Notes under the pieces: generated by a model
The model's database searches: none
The model's input: only the letters and a program-made list of their open reading frames with translations
Told to the model about the DNA's origin: nothing
Assembly: GCA_027625915.1 (NCBI GenBank)
Contig: JANTQA010000047.1
Location: forward strand, 20,584,001 to 20,648,000
Direction of reading: 5' to 3'
Length of the DNA stretch: 64,000 bases
From: Anaeramoeba flamelloides
Lineage: Eukaryota; Metamonada; Anaeramoebidae
Part shown: positions 27,101 to 36,959 of the stretch, one piece after another
Layout: every line of letters begins with the position of its first letter
Numbering within the stretch: the stretch's first letter is position 1
Program-made: the position numbers and the translations under genes

Positions 27101-28308
27101 ATAAAGTTACCATTAACATAATGAACAACTTGTGATCCACAAACAGAGACAGACCAATGATACCAAGTATTGAGTTCAAAGGCAAATTCGAAAAGATCAA
27201 CTCCATCATTTTCTTGTACAGTTGAATCATGTCTGAATTGAAGATAAGTTCTGTATGGGTAATTGACGTTTGGGTGAAGCCAAATTGCAGGAGTTCGATG
27301 GTTGTTTCTTAACCCATTATGGAAAATTGATCTTAATTGATCTTTGTTGTTGGACTTTTTATTGAATTTAAACCACATTGAGATCCCATAATTAACTTGA
27401 TCTTTCTTGGGTTTGATTCCTCCAAGATCAGATTCAATCAGTACAGGTGAAATATTGATTTTTTTCATTGAGGGGCCTTTTAGATCAATTATATTTTTGA
27501 TGATTTTATAGTCATCCCATCTTATATTTGGATTCATGTTTTGTAGTATAAATTGTTTCTTTTCTTCATTTTTTTCTACTTTATTTTGTTTTTGTTTTTC
27601 GTTTTCTTTTTCTTTTTCAATTTCAATTTCTTTTTCATTTTCTTTTTCGTTAACTATTTCTATTTCTTTTTCAATTTCCTTTTCAATTTCTTTTTGTTTT
27701 TGTTTTTCTTTTTCTTTTTCTTTTTCAATTCCTTTAGTAATTGGATTATTATGATAAATTGATTTGACAAATTCTTCAGAAATACCAAATGGGAACCAAT
27801 AAAAATTACTAATGCTAATCCCTTCTGCTGATCTGTGCCAGGGATCAACTAACCAACAATCCTTGATTGGCCAGATTGCTTCTCCTTTAAGATCCCCTTT
27901 TTTTATAATTTTACCATTTACATAATGAACAATTCTTGATACACAAACAGAGACAGACCAATGGTACCAAGTATTGAGTTCAAAGGGAAATTCATTAAGA
28001 TCAATCCCATCATTTTCTTCTATGGTTGAATCATGTCTGAAATGAAGATAAGTACTGTTTGGGTGAATCAAAATTTCAGGAGTTCGATGATTATTTCTTA
28101 ACCCATTATGGAAAATTGATCTAATTCCGATGTGCTTTGTATTGATTTTAATCCACATTGAGATACCATAATTAACTTGATCTTTCTTGGGTTTGATTCC
28201 TCCAAGATCAGATTCAATCATTACAGGTGAAATATTGAATTTTTTCATTGAAGGTCCTTTGAGATCTATTGTTTGTGAAAATATTCTGTAGTCTGAATAC
28301 TTTTCCAT
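24181..28308 (-). CDS. Hexa-LamG-like repeat protein A (1375 aa)
   Basis: An intact single-exon frame from an ATG at 28308. It contains six ~195-residue repeats starting near residues 1, 257, 471, 733, 937 and 1149. Each opens with a (N-x-NIRWDDYKIIK)-like lead-in, then IESDLGGIKPKKDQVNYGIS, MW(F/I)K, IFHNG, RHDST, LNTWYHWSVSVCGS, VHYVNGK, a CWLVDPWH segment and WFPFGISEEFVKSIY. The order strand / WYHWSVSV / YVNGK / late 'EEFVKSIY' is that of LamG_3 (concanavalin-like jelly-roll) domains. Lys/Glu-rich, probably helical linkers separate repeats, longest between 1-2 and 3-4. There is no signal peptide or membrane segment, so a cytosolic location is inferred although LamG domains are usually extracellular. 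Internal repeats differ enough to be old, while the paralogue at 38631-42644 aligns repeat by repeat. Function unknown; a carbohydrate- or protein-binding scaffold is the family-level guess. Confidence 0.85.
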   Translation of the reverse strand: MEKYSDYRIFSQTIDLKGPSMKKFNISPVMIESDLGGIKPKKDQVNYGISMWIKINTKHIGIRSIFHNGLRNNHRTPEILIHPNSTYLHFRHDSTIEENDGIDLNEFPFELNTWYHWSVSVCVSRIVHYVNGKIIKKGDLKGEAIWPIKDCWLVDPWHRSAEGISISNFYWFPFGISEEFVKSIYHNNPITKGIEKEKEKEKQKQKEIEKEIEKEIEIVNEKENEKEIEIEKEKENEKQKQNKVEKNEEKKQFILQNMNPNIRWDDYKIIKNIIDLKGPSMKKINISPVLIESDLGGIKPKKDQVNYGISMWFKFNKKSNNKDQLRSIFHNGLRNNHRTPAIWLHPNVNYPYRTYLQFRHDSTVQENDGVDLFEFAFELNTWYHWSVSVCGSQVVHYVNGNFIQKGNLRGEALWPINDCWLVDPWHRSAEGISISNFCWFPFGISEDFAKSIYLNNPIAKEKKQKKKLKKKINPNIRWDDYKIIKNIVRLKDISKKKIKISPVLIESDLGGIKPKKDQVNYGISMWFKIDLRFDKRIYFHYSRYIFRNGLRKDLQTPKIVIRQKSYTKQIYINFRHDSTKQQNDGLDLDEFDFKPNTWYHWSVSVCGSQVVHYVNGKFTQKGNLRSEALWPTKDCWFMEYGHESAEAISISNFCWFPFGISEEFVKSIYLNNPISKEIEKEKEKEKEKKIEIEKKKENEKKIEIEKEKIIVKQKQKEKEKKKEEKKKQFIIQNMNLNIKWDDYKIIKNIIDLKGPSMKKINISPVLIESDLGGIKPKKDQVNYGISMWIKINKMHNKERSIFHNGLRKNHQTPAIWILPNQASICFMHQSTSSEYLYKFRGFLFELKTWYHWSVSVCGSKIVQYVNGKIVKKGDNKGDPIRPIKNCWLVDPWHESAEGISISNFCWFPFGISEEFVKSIYHNNPIAKEKEEKEQFEIININPNIRWDDNLIFKDLVCLQDTPMRKFKISTVQIESDLGGIKPKKDQVNYAISMWFKFNKKSKEARYISIFHNGSRKNHRTPEIWIYPDDNTIRFIHDSTVQENDGIDLRYSFKLNTWYHWSVSVCGSRVFHYVNGKLIKKQNLRGEAIRPIKDCWLVDPWHGSAEGISISNFCWFPFGISEDFAKSIYLINPIYRKLKLKNKNKKLKKNMNPNIRSNDYKIIKKEMYLRDCSKKKIKISPLLIESDLGGIKPIKGQVHYGISMWIKIGELPKYEKRTSTKTIFHNGLRSDYQTPAIKIYQNSYSRYNSIRFRHDSTVQQNDGVDLDEFPYKPYYCNHWAVSVCGSQIVHYVNGKLIKKGNLKGEALRPINDCWLFDPWDKSAGISISNFCWFPFGISKCFVESIYHNNPISKYIEKEKKNEKKLKKKLLELRKRK

Positions 28309-28394
28309 ATGACTTTTTTTTTTTTTTTTTTCTTCTTTTGATTTGTAAACAAAAAAATGATTTTTGTTTTTCGAAATTTCATTAATTCATTAAA

Positions 28395-28595
28395 AAGCGG
28401 ATTTAAGGTTTACAATACCTGATAGTTGAAAAAGAATTATCTTGTATTGGGTGTAGCGAATTGTTATTTTTTCTCTTAACTTATTGATCTTAGACTTGGT
28501 TAAGGTTGTAATAATGATTCAAGATTGCTAATTTTTTGCAATTCATTTTTAATCTTTCCAAAATCCTAATTTAAGATTCTAAGGCTAATAATTTG
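28395..28595 (-). promoter_or_regulatory. Conserved sequence upstream of LamG gene A
   Basis: The ~200 bp just 5' of the start codon is retained in paralogue B (42730-42930) and appears without the gene at 6185-6385 and, rearranged, at about 36700-36920. Retention next to both intact genes suggests promoter function; dispersal argues that it is, or lies in, a repeat. A T-run separates it from the ATG. Confidence 0.35.
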
Positions 28596-28839
28596 ATTGA
28601 TATTCAAATTAATAATGAATTTTGATTTTTTCGTTGTCAATTGAAATTTTTATAATACAGTGGTGTAACTAACCTGTGTTTTTTTTTTTAACCCATTACT
28701 AAAATTTAACTCATGCAAAAAAAATTGGCTGACTCTAGAAATAAAAGAAACAAATCAATGGGATGGAAACAGTATATAAACAAGAAATAGGGTTCTTTAA
28801 ATAAATTTTAAAAAAGAATTATGAAGATACACTACACTA

Positions 28840-29542
28840 CACTACAAGGAAAATTTTTTCAAAAAAAAATCTCTAAATTTTGTATTTTTCAAATACACTC
28901 ATATAATAAACATTATTATACATAACAATTTTCAATGAGGTTTACAACTTTAATAGATATTAATAGGAATTGAAAAAAAAATGAAATTTTTCAGTAATAT
29001 TTTTTTCATTTTTAATTGTAAAATTTTTGAATTTTTTAATTGACTTAGCAGAGAGATAATTTTCAAGTATTTTTTTACTAGTCTAAAAGGAAACATATTT
29101 TTCAATTTGAAAATAGTACAAAATATTTCAATCAAAAGATATTGCTCAATTAAATTGAAAATCTGATTTTTTATCTGTTTTTGGAATATTTTTTATCATT
29201 TTATTTTTTTCCATGTTTGAGTTTTTATATACGTTCCCGGTTTTTTTTCTGCAAATTGCTTTAACATATATTCTTTTTTCAATCTTAATGTTCAATCAAA
29301 AATTAATTCATTTCAACTTTTTTCCAATATAAAAATACCCTGAAAATAGGTGTTTTTTTTCAAAAGTCGGTATTTTTGAAGAGGGGGGTATTCAGATCTT
29401 CATGAGTTTAATAGCTATCCTTTTTTTATTACATAAAATTATGATAACTTTGAAAAAATAATTTATAAAAGAAGTATAACTGAAATCCAATGTATAGTTT
29501 TGGCTAACTTTAATTTTCGGTATTTAAATTTTCCTTGTAGTG
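28840..29542 (+). mobile_element. CACTA-like TIR element, tandem copy 2
   Basis: 703 bp bounded by CACTACAAGGAAAATTT inverted ends and preceded by extra CACTA units. Interior matches the copy at 12815-13514. Non-coding. Confidence 0.85.
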
Positions 29543-30241
29543 TACAAGGAAAATTTTTTCAAAAAAAAATCTCTAAATTTTGTATTTTTGAAATACACTC
29601 ATATAATAAATATTATTATACATAACAATTTTCAATGAGGTTTACAACTTTAATAGATATTAATAGGAATTGAAAAAAAAATGAAATTTTTCAGTAATAT
29701 TTTTTTCATTTTTAATTGTAAAATTTTTGAATTTTTTTAATTGACTTAGTAGAGAAATAATTTTCAAGTATTTTTTTAATAGTATAAAAAGAAACATATT
29801 TTTCAATTTGAAAATAGTACAAAATATTTCAATCAAAAGATATTGCTCAATTAAATTGAAAATCTGATTTTTTATCTGTTTTTGGAATATTTTTTATCAT
29901 TTTATTTTTTTCCATGTTTGAGTTTTTATATACGTTCCCGGTTTTTTTTCTGAAAATTGCTTTAACATATATTCTTTTTTCAATCTTAATGTTCAATCAA
30001 AAATTAATTCATTTCAACTTTTTCCAATATAAAAATACCCTGAAAATAGGTGTTTTTTTCAAAAGTCGGTATTTTTGAAAAGAGGGGTATTCAGATTTTC
30101 AAGAGTTTAAAGGCTATCCTTTTTTTATTACATAAAATTATGATAACTTTGAAAAAATAATTTATAAAAGAAGTATAACTTAAATCCAATCTATAGTTTT
30201 AGCTAACTTTAATTTTAGGTATTTAAATTTTCCTTGTAGTG
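29543..30241 (+). mobile_element. CACTA-like TIR element, tandem copy 3
   Basis: Joined head-to-tail to the previous copy through CCTTGTAGTGTACAAGG: one full right end and a left end lacking its first three bases. Same interior sequence. Confidence 0.85.
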
Positions 30242-30937
30242 TACAAGGAAAATTTTTTCAAAAAAAATCTCTAAATTTTGTATTTTTCAAATACACTCAT
30301 ATAATAAACATTATTATACATAACAATTTTCAATGAGGTTTACAACTTTAATAGATATTAATAGGATTTGAAAAAAAAATGAAATTTTTCAGTAATATTT
30401 TTTTCATTTTTAATTGTAAAATTTTTGATTTTTTTAATTGACTTAGTAGAGAGATAATTTTCAAGTATTTTTTTACTAGTCTAAAAGGAAACATATTTTT
30501 CAATTTGAAAATAGTACAAAATATTTCAATCAAAAGATATTGCTCAATTAAATTGAAAATCTGATTTTTTATCTGTTTTTGGAATATTTTTTATCATTTT
30601 ATTTTTTTCCATGTTTGAGTTTTTATATACGTTCCTGATTTTTTTCTGCAAATTGCTTTAACATATATTCTTTTTTCAATCTTAATGTTCAATCAAAAAT
30701 TAATTCATTTCAACTTTTTCCAATAAAAAAATACCCTGAAAATAGGTGTTTTTTTCAAAAGTCGGTATTTTTGAAAAGGGGGGTATTCAGATTTTCATGA
30801 GTTTAATAGCTATCCCTTTTTTATTACATAAAATTATGATAACTTTGAAAAAATAATTTATAAAAGAAGTATAACTTAAATCCAATGTATAGTTTAGGCT
30901 AACTTTAATTTTAGGTATTTAAATTTTCCTTGTAGTG
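30242..30937 (+). mobile_element. CACTA-like TIR element, tandem copy 4
   Basis: Third member of the array with the same abbreviated junction. It ends in a complete CCTTGTAGTG terminus. The minus-strand 61-codon frames in these copies merely reflect the repeat. Confidence 0.85.
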
Positions 30938-31017
30938 TACTGGAAGACTAAAATGTAATTTTTTGACAAAATAATGAGAATAATTTCATTTTTTGAATTT
31001 TTATGAAAAAATCATTT

Positions 31018-31954
31018 AAGGGACTCGTCTATATTAATTTTTTTTTTGACCAATAACTAAATAAGGAATCCTTATCTTGAAATATGTTTAAAATTGAAAA
31101 TAGACAGGTTTTTTCAATGTTAGAACTTTTAGTTCTTGTTTTTTTTAAAATTTTACAATTCTGTCAAAAAAAGTGACTTTTAAAAATTTTTTTTTGAAAA
31201 AAGATCTAAAATGGATGAGAATTTTTTGATTAATTTTGGATTTAATTATTTTTGAGAAAATAATATTTATTCTCATTTTTAAAAACGAAAAAATAATTTA
31301 AAACTGGTGAATATTTTCTCCTTCGCTTCTGTTCATCCAACTTGACTCTATAAAGAATTCAATTTGTTTTATCAATAATTACTTTTTAAAAAAATAGTTC
31401 TTATTCTTTTCATTGGATTTTTTTTGACTCTGAAAAAAACTTTTGGGATGGTAATTTGGGAACACTTAAACAAACTTCAAATTCGACAAAAAAAAAGAGT
31501 GTAAACTGAAAAAGTAGATTCATGAAAAAAAAGAATGGTACAATACAAAAAAAAGAAAATATATTATTAAGAGTAAAGCATATATTGTATATTTTTTTTG
31601 AATCAAACTATGTTTTCATATAAATCCAAAAAAATCCTTTCAGGTTTATTTTTCAGACTATTTTTTGTACTTCTTCGACAAAAATAACAAGGTTTAGGTT
31701 TCTTGCTCATATTTTTTTTTATTTTTTGTATTTTTGATATAGTTCAAAAAAAGCAACTTTCAAAAAAGCGAAAAAAAGCAAAAATTTTTTATTTCTATAA
31801 AAACAATAACTAAATTTAATGAATGTAATTTAGCAAGATTTCATTAATATACTAAGAAGTTTTTCGCTTTGATTTCAAATCTAAGTAATTGGCAAAAAAA
31901 ATTCTAAATCTCTATTAAATTTACCTAAAAAAATTTAATATAGACTAGTCCCTT
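31018..31954. mobile_element. TIR element with AAGGGACTAGTC ends
   Basis: 937 bp with inverted termini AAGGGACTCGTCTATATTAA (left) and AAGGGACTAGTCTATATTAA (right, inverted). Interior is AT-rich with no coding capacity. Nested inside the MITE at 28658-32179. The target duplication is not evident. Related termini occur singly near 8391, 12687, 46784 and 50615. Confidence 0.7.
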
Positions 31955-32189
31955 GATCTTACAAATTTTGTAAAATATGATGAAATTTTTGAAACAAAAG
32001 CATTTAATATAATTGAGCCATTTTGATTAATCAAAGATCTAACCTCTAAAGCCAATTTGGATCTGAACCAAGAATCTATTAGTGATTTCTGGTCTTCCAA
32101 TAACCAAGTCTAAAAAAAAACAGGAGTTAAATTTTAGTAATGGGTAAAAGGTTGTCTGAACGGGTTATTTCCACCACTGTATTTTATTA

Positions 32190-33122
32190 TTATTATTATT
32201 ATTATTGTAGAAGTGAAAATTACACTCTGAGTCCCTTAGACTTAAATTTCCTTTCAGAAATTTAAGATTAAAACCATAGATTTCACAATTATTAATTAAT
32301 GAAAATAATTTAAAACTATATTGATTTGAAAATTATTCATTAAGATTTATTTTTTTTTAGTTTGTTATGAAATATATATCGATCTTTTTCATAAGAAGGA
32401 CATACCCATAAAAAGAGATTAATATTTTCTCTACAGTCGTTTCAATTCAGGTTTGAATCGGCAACTTCTCATTCAGCTTTTGGAAACCGTTGAAAACCAT
32501 TTCAAATTATTTTCAAATTATTTTAAATTATTTCAAATTATATTTATTTCAAATCATTTTAAAATTATTTTAATTGTTTATAATCGGATTTGAAGATCAA
32601 TCAAAACTCTCTTCTTTTGTTTGAAATTATTAAAGAAATGAAACCTACAATTTGAAATCAATAAAATCAAAAATTATAAATTGAAAAGTAATTTGTAATG
32701 GGATTCAAGAGTTGGTAATTCTGTGTATACACAAAAGAAGTGAGTTTTAACTGATCTTCAAATCCGATTATAAACAATTAAAATAATTTTAAAATGATTT
32801 GAAATAAATATAATTTGAAATAATTTAAAATTGTTTTAAATGGGGTTGAAATGGTTTTTAACGGTTTCAAAAAGCTGAATGAGAAGTTACCGATTCACAC
32901 CTGAGTAGAAATGGATGTAATTTCCTTATTTTTGTTGACATTTTAAACATAAAGAACAAAGTTTATGTGTATTTTTATTGATTACATAGTAATATCTATT
33001 TAAGTAGTTAGTAAACGATCTGAATTTTAGGGTTGAACTTGATGAATAACTTAAATATTTTTAAGTTTTAAATAAATAATTTTGATTTTTAATCATTGTA
33101 AAATAATTTTGTTGAGATCTTC
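32190..33122 (-). mobile_element. LINE 3' fragment, interrupted by a MITE
   Basis: The 3' end of the same LINE family as 43775-45942, in minus orientation, starting with an (AAT)n-type tail (ATTATT repeats at 32187-32212). Its translation includes NQNYLFKT and NRYYYVINKN followed by a Cys-x-x-Cys segment, matching the C-terminal zinc-knuckle region of the other copies. 5'-truncated and cut by the TA-flanked element at 32434-32917. Joined on its 5' side to a foldback repeat. Confidence 0.75.
32434..32917. mobile_element. M4 foldback MITE (CAGTCGTTTCAA ends)
   Basis: 484 bp with arms of about 200 bp that are near-perfect inverted repeats, starting CAGTCGTTTCAATTCAGG and ending in its complement. 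TA duplication at 32432-32433 and 32918-32919. The uninterrupted target is visible in the LINE copy near 47140. A half copy lies at 37178-37450. Confidence 0.9.
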
Positions 33123-33201
33123 AAGTAACGCCGAGAGTGCCGTCAGGTGCCAATATTTTCCAGAATTCAAAAGAAGAGAGTAAAATCAAAGTTTTGACTT
33201 A

Positions 33202-33398
33202 CAGTCAGTTTCACTTTTAAGGCACAAACTTTCAACGAAATTTAAGGCACAAAAAAATCTCAAATTAAGGCACAAGATTTCGAATTTATATTTTTACAAA
33301 TGATTTTTACTAGAATTTGAATTTTGTGCTTTAATTTGAGATTTTTTTTGTGCCTTAAATTCCGTTGAAAGTTTGTGCCTTAAAAGTGAAACTGACTG
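33202..33398. mobile_element. M1 hairpin MITE, copy 5
   Basis: CAGTCAG ends with TA flanks. It sits inside the short palindrome TTTTCCAGAATTCAAAAGAA ... ATTCTTTTAAATTATGGAAAA, whose uninterrupted form occurs near 36658 and 47349. Confidence 0.92.
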
Positions 33399-33532
33399 TA
33401 ATTCTTTTAAATTATGGAAAAGCTAACAGTGGTTTTGTTGAGGTTTTCTCTTATATTTGTGAAATTTTCTTGGGTTTTTTGAGGTTTTGTATTTTATTTG
33501 TGAAGTGCTAAAGGATTTTTTGAGGTTATATA

Positions 33533-33728
33533 CAGTCAGTTCCACTTTTAAGGCACAAACTTTCAACGAAATTTAAGGTACAAAAAAATCTTAAAATTAA
33601 GGCACAAAATTTAGAATTTTTTTTTTACAATTTAGTTTACTAGAATCCTATTTTTGTGCCTTAATTTGAGATTTTTATTGTGCTTTAAATTACCTTGAAA
33701 GTTTGTGCCTTAAAAGTGGAACTGACTG
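33533..33728. mobile_element. M1 hairpin MITE, copy 6
   Basis: CAGTCAGTTCCACTTTTAAG ends with TA flanks, inside the left arm of the large foldback repeat. Confidence 0.9.
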
Positions 33729-34077
33729 TATTAATTTGTGAATTGTTCTAGGTTTTTTTTAAGGTTTTCAATTTTATTTCTAAAATCTATTGATTTTCGT
33801 TAGGTTTTTTTTTGAGTTTTCTATTTACTTTTTGAAATAAACCGAAAATTTATTAAAATTTTCTGTTTATTTTAAAAAGTAAAAAAAACCTAACGAAAAT
33901 CTATTGATTTTGCAAATAAAATAGAAAACTCAAAAAAAAAACTAGAACACTTCACAAATACAATAGAAAAACTCATAAAAAACCTCGAGCACTTCACAGA
34001 TAAAACTGAAAACCTCAATAAAACCTAGGCACTTAGCGGCACTCTACGGCACTCCTAGCATTTGACTGCACTCTATT

Positions 34078-34318
34078 ACACGACAGTTAATTTAATTTAT
34101 TGTTATATCTAATAATTTTTAAATATTCTTGATCTTTCCACCCAGAACAATTTATTATAAAGTTTTGTATGTTTTGATTTATATTTAATTCTAATAATTT
34201 TAAGATTTCTATTTCCCAATTAATATTTTCATTATCGTTTTTTGAAATATGTAATGTCTTGGATATAGGTCCAAAACCCAGAATTTATAATTCCTTTTTG
34301 AGTTTATATCTTCTTTTA
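34078..34318 (-). mobile_element. Diverged LINE fragment
   Basis: Minus-strand translation gives about 70 residues including SGWKDQEYLKIIRYNNK, aligning with STSWKVQKYFTIIKNQN of the LINE at 43775-45942. Truncated at both ends. Because this stretch is also present in the fragment at 32190-33122, it is a separate and more diverged insertion. Confidence 0.5.
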
Positions 34319-34322
34319 TATA

Positions 34323-34520
34323 CAGTCAGTTTCACTTTTAAGACACAAACTTTCTACGAAATTTAAGGCACAAAAAAAATCTCAAATTAAGGCACAAAAT
34401 TCAAATTCTAGTAAAATAAATTGTAAAAAAAACAATTTCCAAAAAATGTGCTTTAATTTGAGATTTTTTTTCTGCCTTAAATTTCGTTGAAAGTTTGTGC
34501 CTTAAAAGCAAAACTGACTG
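34323..34520. mobile_element. M1 hairpin MITE, copy 7
   Basis: CAGTCAGTTTCACTTTTAAG left end, slightly altered right end, TA on both sides. Confidence 0.9.
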
Positions 34521-34579
34521 TATTGAAATTCTTAATCGGTCAATTTTTGCTTCAAAAAAAGGTTATTCTAATGTTAATG

Positions 34580-35735
34580 ATAATGTCAAAAATGATTGTA
34601 GAGAAATAATAGTGATTTTTAATACAGCCAGTCACACTTTTAAGGTACAAACTTTCAAGGAAATTTACAGTACAATAAAAATCTCAAATTAAGGCACAAA
34701 ATTTGGAATTTTTTTTTTTTTTACAATTTATTTTTACTAGAATCCATAATTTTGTGCCTTAATTTGAGATTTTTATTGTGCTTTAAATTTCCTTGAAAGT
34801 TTGTACCTTAAAAGTGGAACTGACTGTATACTTTTATATAATGTTTGGTTGAGAGATCAACATAAACACTTGTTGTTTTTCTCAATTTTTTTTATATTTG
34901 CTCTAAGAATTTGGGTTTCTTTTCTGTAATTTTTTTGAAAATATTTTGATTTATTGTATTATATTGTCCGGATATCAACTATTCTTTGATGTGTATTATT
35001 CTATTTACTTCGTATTTATTTTCCAAAGGTCAATTATTTTAAATAAATGATATTTTAAAAAAAATGTTTTTTTTTGGATTTTTTTGTGGTACTTTTATTG
35101 AAAAAAAAAAGTAACTATCATTCTTCATAACTACTAATAAGAAAGAGATTAGAAAAATTAAAAGCTTAACATAGTACTGTAGTCAATGTGAAAAGATTTT
35201 GAGAAATCATTTTATTATAAAGCAAAGTTTGTAAATTTTCTATTTTTATTTTCAAATTCAATTTGGGTAAAATAAAAAGTATTTTACTCATAAAATTCAA
35301 CTTTTTAAAAATGATAAAGTTATTTTAGATGTTTTTTTTGACCAATGATTTTTAGAGATATTTTTTAATCTCATAAATACCCAAAATATCGTCAAGTTCA
35401 AGGATTTAAAACATTGGAAAATTAATTTGATTCAAGGAACCAAAGTCTTTATTCAATAGAAGAAAATTAAAAAAAAGTCAATCATTTATTCCTTAAAGGT
35501 TGCAAATGGAATAAAATTCCCTTTCTTTATTCATAAACAATATCTAAATTTAAAGATATTTTTTGGTTTTAATCTGATTGAAATCAATATAATTTTTAAT
35601 AAAATAACAAAATTTGGTTCATATTTTTTTTTTTTTTTCTCTTTTTTTTGAAGAAAAAAGTAGAGAAAAAATCATTTATTCTTGAATTTTTAAAAGCAGA
35701 TTAAAATGAAATTGAAAAAATCTTGAAAAAAAAAT
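34580..35735. repeat. Segmental duplication, copy 2, left part
   Basis: Matches 22345-23290 (the far downstream flank of the LamG gene) with scattered differences plus M1 copy 8. The frame at 22825-23022 is not preserved intact here, which argues against it being a gene. Confidence 0.85.
34625..34826. mobile_element. M1 hairpin MITE, copy 8, inside the segmental duplication
   Basis: CAGCCAGTCACACTTTTAAG / GTGGAACTGACTG ends with TA flanks. The equivalent place in duplication copy 1 (about 22394) lacks it, so it inserted after the duplication. Confidence 0.88.
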
Positions 35736-35858
35736 AAAAAAAAATTTTTTTAAATTTTTTAGACTTTTTACCTTTTCCAAATTTCCCTTCTTAAGTTACA
35801 TAGGTTCCTTAGGTTCCTTAGGTTTCTTCTATTTATGTTTTTTTTTAGTGTTTGGGAA

Positions 35859-36355
35859 AGGTAAAAGGAATAAAAAATCATTATGGGAATTGGTTGACCT
35901 GGTCATGACTAACCCTACCAAACTTGTTCATGATCAGATCTTCGACGAGGACTTATGCAACTGTAGAGAACTGAATCCAACGTATGCGATCTGAAACCAA
36001 CCAAAGTGAACCGAATTGAATTTTCCGTATACTCTGTTGAGACGGTATCTTGTACTGGGTTTTTACTGTCGAGTCGGTATCTTGTACTGGGATTTTGTGA
36101 AAACAAGATTTGGGAAACTTGCAAAAAAAAAAATTAAAAATAAATTAATAAAAAAAAAAAAAATAACACAAAAAAATAAAATACAAAAAAAAGCAAAGCA
36201 ACTGAAAAGAAAATTTCGAAAAACCAAATTTTATTCTTAAAAACTTAGAACTTTATGGACTCAACCCATCTATAAAGTTCTAAATCAAAACTTAATAAAG
36301 CAGCCTTTTTCATTTGATCTATACTGGTTCAAATATTTAGAACTCTTTATTAAAC
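35859..36355 (+). repeat. Possible solo LTR-like remnant
   Basis: A less AT-biased ~500-bp block beginning TGTTTGGG and ending TTAAACA (TG...CA with TGTTT/AAACA ends). It holds a duplicated CGGTATCTTGTACTGGG and an AATAAA signal. Six bases after its end is TGGTGGCGATCC, which has the form of a tRNA primer-binding site. No second LTR or coding domain is visible, so if genuine it is a fossil fragment of an LTR element of unknown family. Confidence 0.3.
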
Positions 36356-36657
36356 AACCTATGGTGGCGATCCAAAAAACGACATAAAAGGAAACAACCA
36401 CCAGCCCATTCAACACTTGGGGCACAAAAAAAACTATTCACTGAAGTTTTTTCAATTTTCTATTATTATTTTTTTGACTCTTTCATTTCTTGCTTTTCTT
36501 TCTCTTTTTCTTGTCTTTGTTTAGAAATAATTTATTCTTTTCATTTTTTAAAGAAAAGATATCCTTTGAACTGTAATCCTGCCTACATCACAGTTAGGAT
36601 AAAAAAAAACCTAAATACAATTTTAGATTTTCTAGAAGTGCTGTCAAGTGCCATGCT

Positions 36658-36728
36658 TTTCCAGAATTCAAAAGAATAAAGAAAAATCAAAGATTTTACT
36701 CAATTCTTGTAAATTCTTGAAAAGCTAA
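36658..36728. repeat. 70-bp palindrome (TTTTCCAGAATTC type)
   Basis: TTTTCCAGAATTCAAAAGAA at one end and its near complement at the other, with about 30 bp between. Other copies are near 33149 (split by an M1 MITE), 37590 and 47349. Confidence 0.6.
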
Positions 36729-36959
36729 CATTAGGTTTTTTTAAATTTGAGAAATAACCTCTGCTCAACAATAAAAAAAAAAAAAATAAATAACTTATTT
36801 TTGAACAATTATCAAAACCCATTACAATTACAAGATCCATCAACCAAGAAACCAAAATAACAAGTCTCCTTAGTCTTTGATACAAAATATTCTTTTTTCA
36901 TTTTTTAGCGACTTATAAACCTTAAATCAACTATTTTCATTTTTCATCTATTTTTCATT

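Larger units (their letters stand above)
22345..28595. repeat. Segmental duplication, copy 1
   Basis: About 6.2 kb repeated in the same orientation at 34580-35735 plus 37735-42930. Homology covers sequence downstream of the LamG gene, the gene itself and about 290 bp upstream of its start. Landmarks in both copies include GGGAGATCAACATAAACACTTG-like text near 22417, GATGCAAGGGTTTTATGTTT near 23391 and TTCGTTCTTCCAGAC-like text near 23895. This copy lacks the 2-kb insertion present in copy 2. Confidence 0.9.
28658..32179. mobile_element. TA-flanked MITE (CAGTGGTGGAAATAACCC ends) split by nested elements
   Basis: The left end begins CAGTGGTGTAACTAACC and reaches ACCCATTACTAAAATTTAAC; the right end carries the reverse complement (AACCCGTTCAGA ... 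CCCATTACTAAAATTTAACTC). TA lies on both sides (28656-28657, 32180-32181). Subtracting the nested insertions leaves about 490 bp of original element, so it was an ordinary short Tc1/mariner-type MITE enlarged to 3.5 kb by later arrivals. Confidence 0.8.
33127..34060. repeat. Large foldback repeat carrying two M1 MITEs
   Basis: A palindrome centred near 33855. The left side reads CGTTAGGTTTTTTTTTGAG, GTGAAGTGCTA and GAGTGCCGTCAGGTGCC; the right side has the complements CCTAACGAAAATCTATTGA, GAGCACTTCAC and GGCACTCTACGGCACT. The left arm was lengthened by M1 copies at 33202-33398 and 33533-33728. Fragments of the family recur near 36630-36740 and 37470-37690. Confidence 0.7.

Noticed and set aside
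26113-27848. Phe-rich and Lys-rich frames overlapping the LamG gene A linkers
   Set aside because: Shadows of the Lys/Glu linker in other frames; the LamG frame is the only one with domain motifs. The same applies at 40491-40750.
28950-30533. 61-codon minus-strand frames recurring in the CACTA-like copies
   Set aside because: They recur only because the element is repeated and show no motif.
33200-34830. Possible CRISPR-like array from repeated CAGTCAG...CTGACTG units
   Set aside because: Units are 200-bp TA-flanked hairpins in unrelated contexts with no regular spacers, so they are MITEs.
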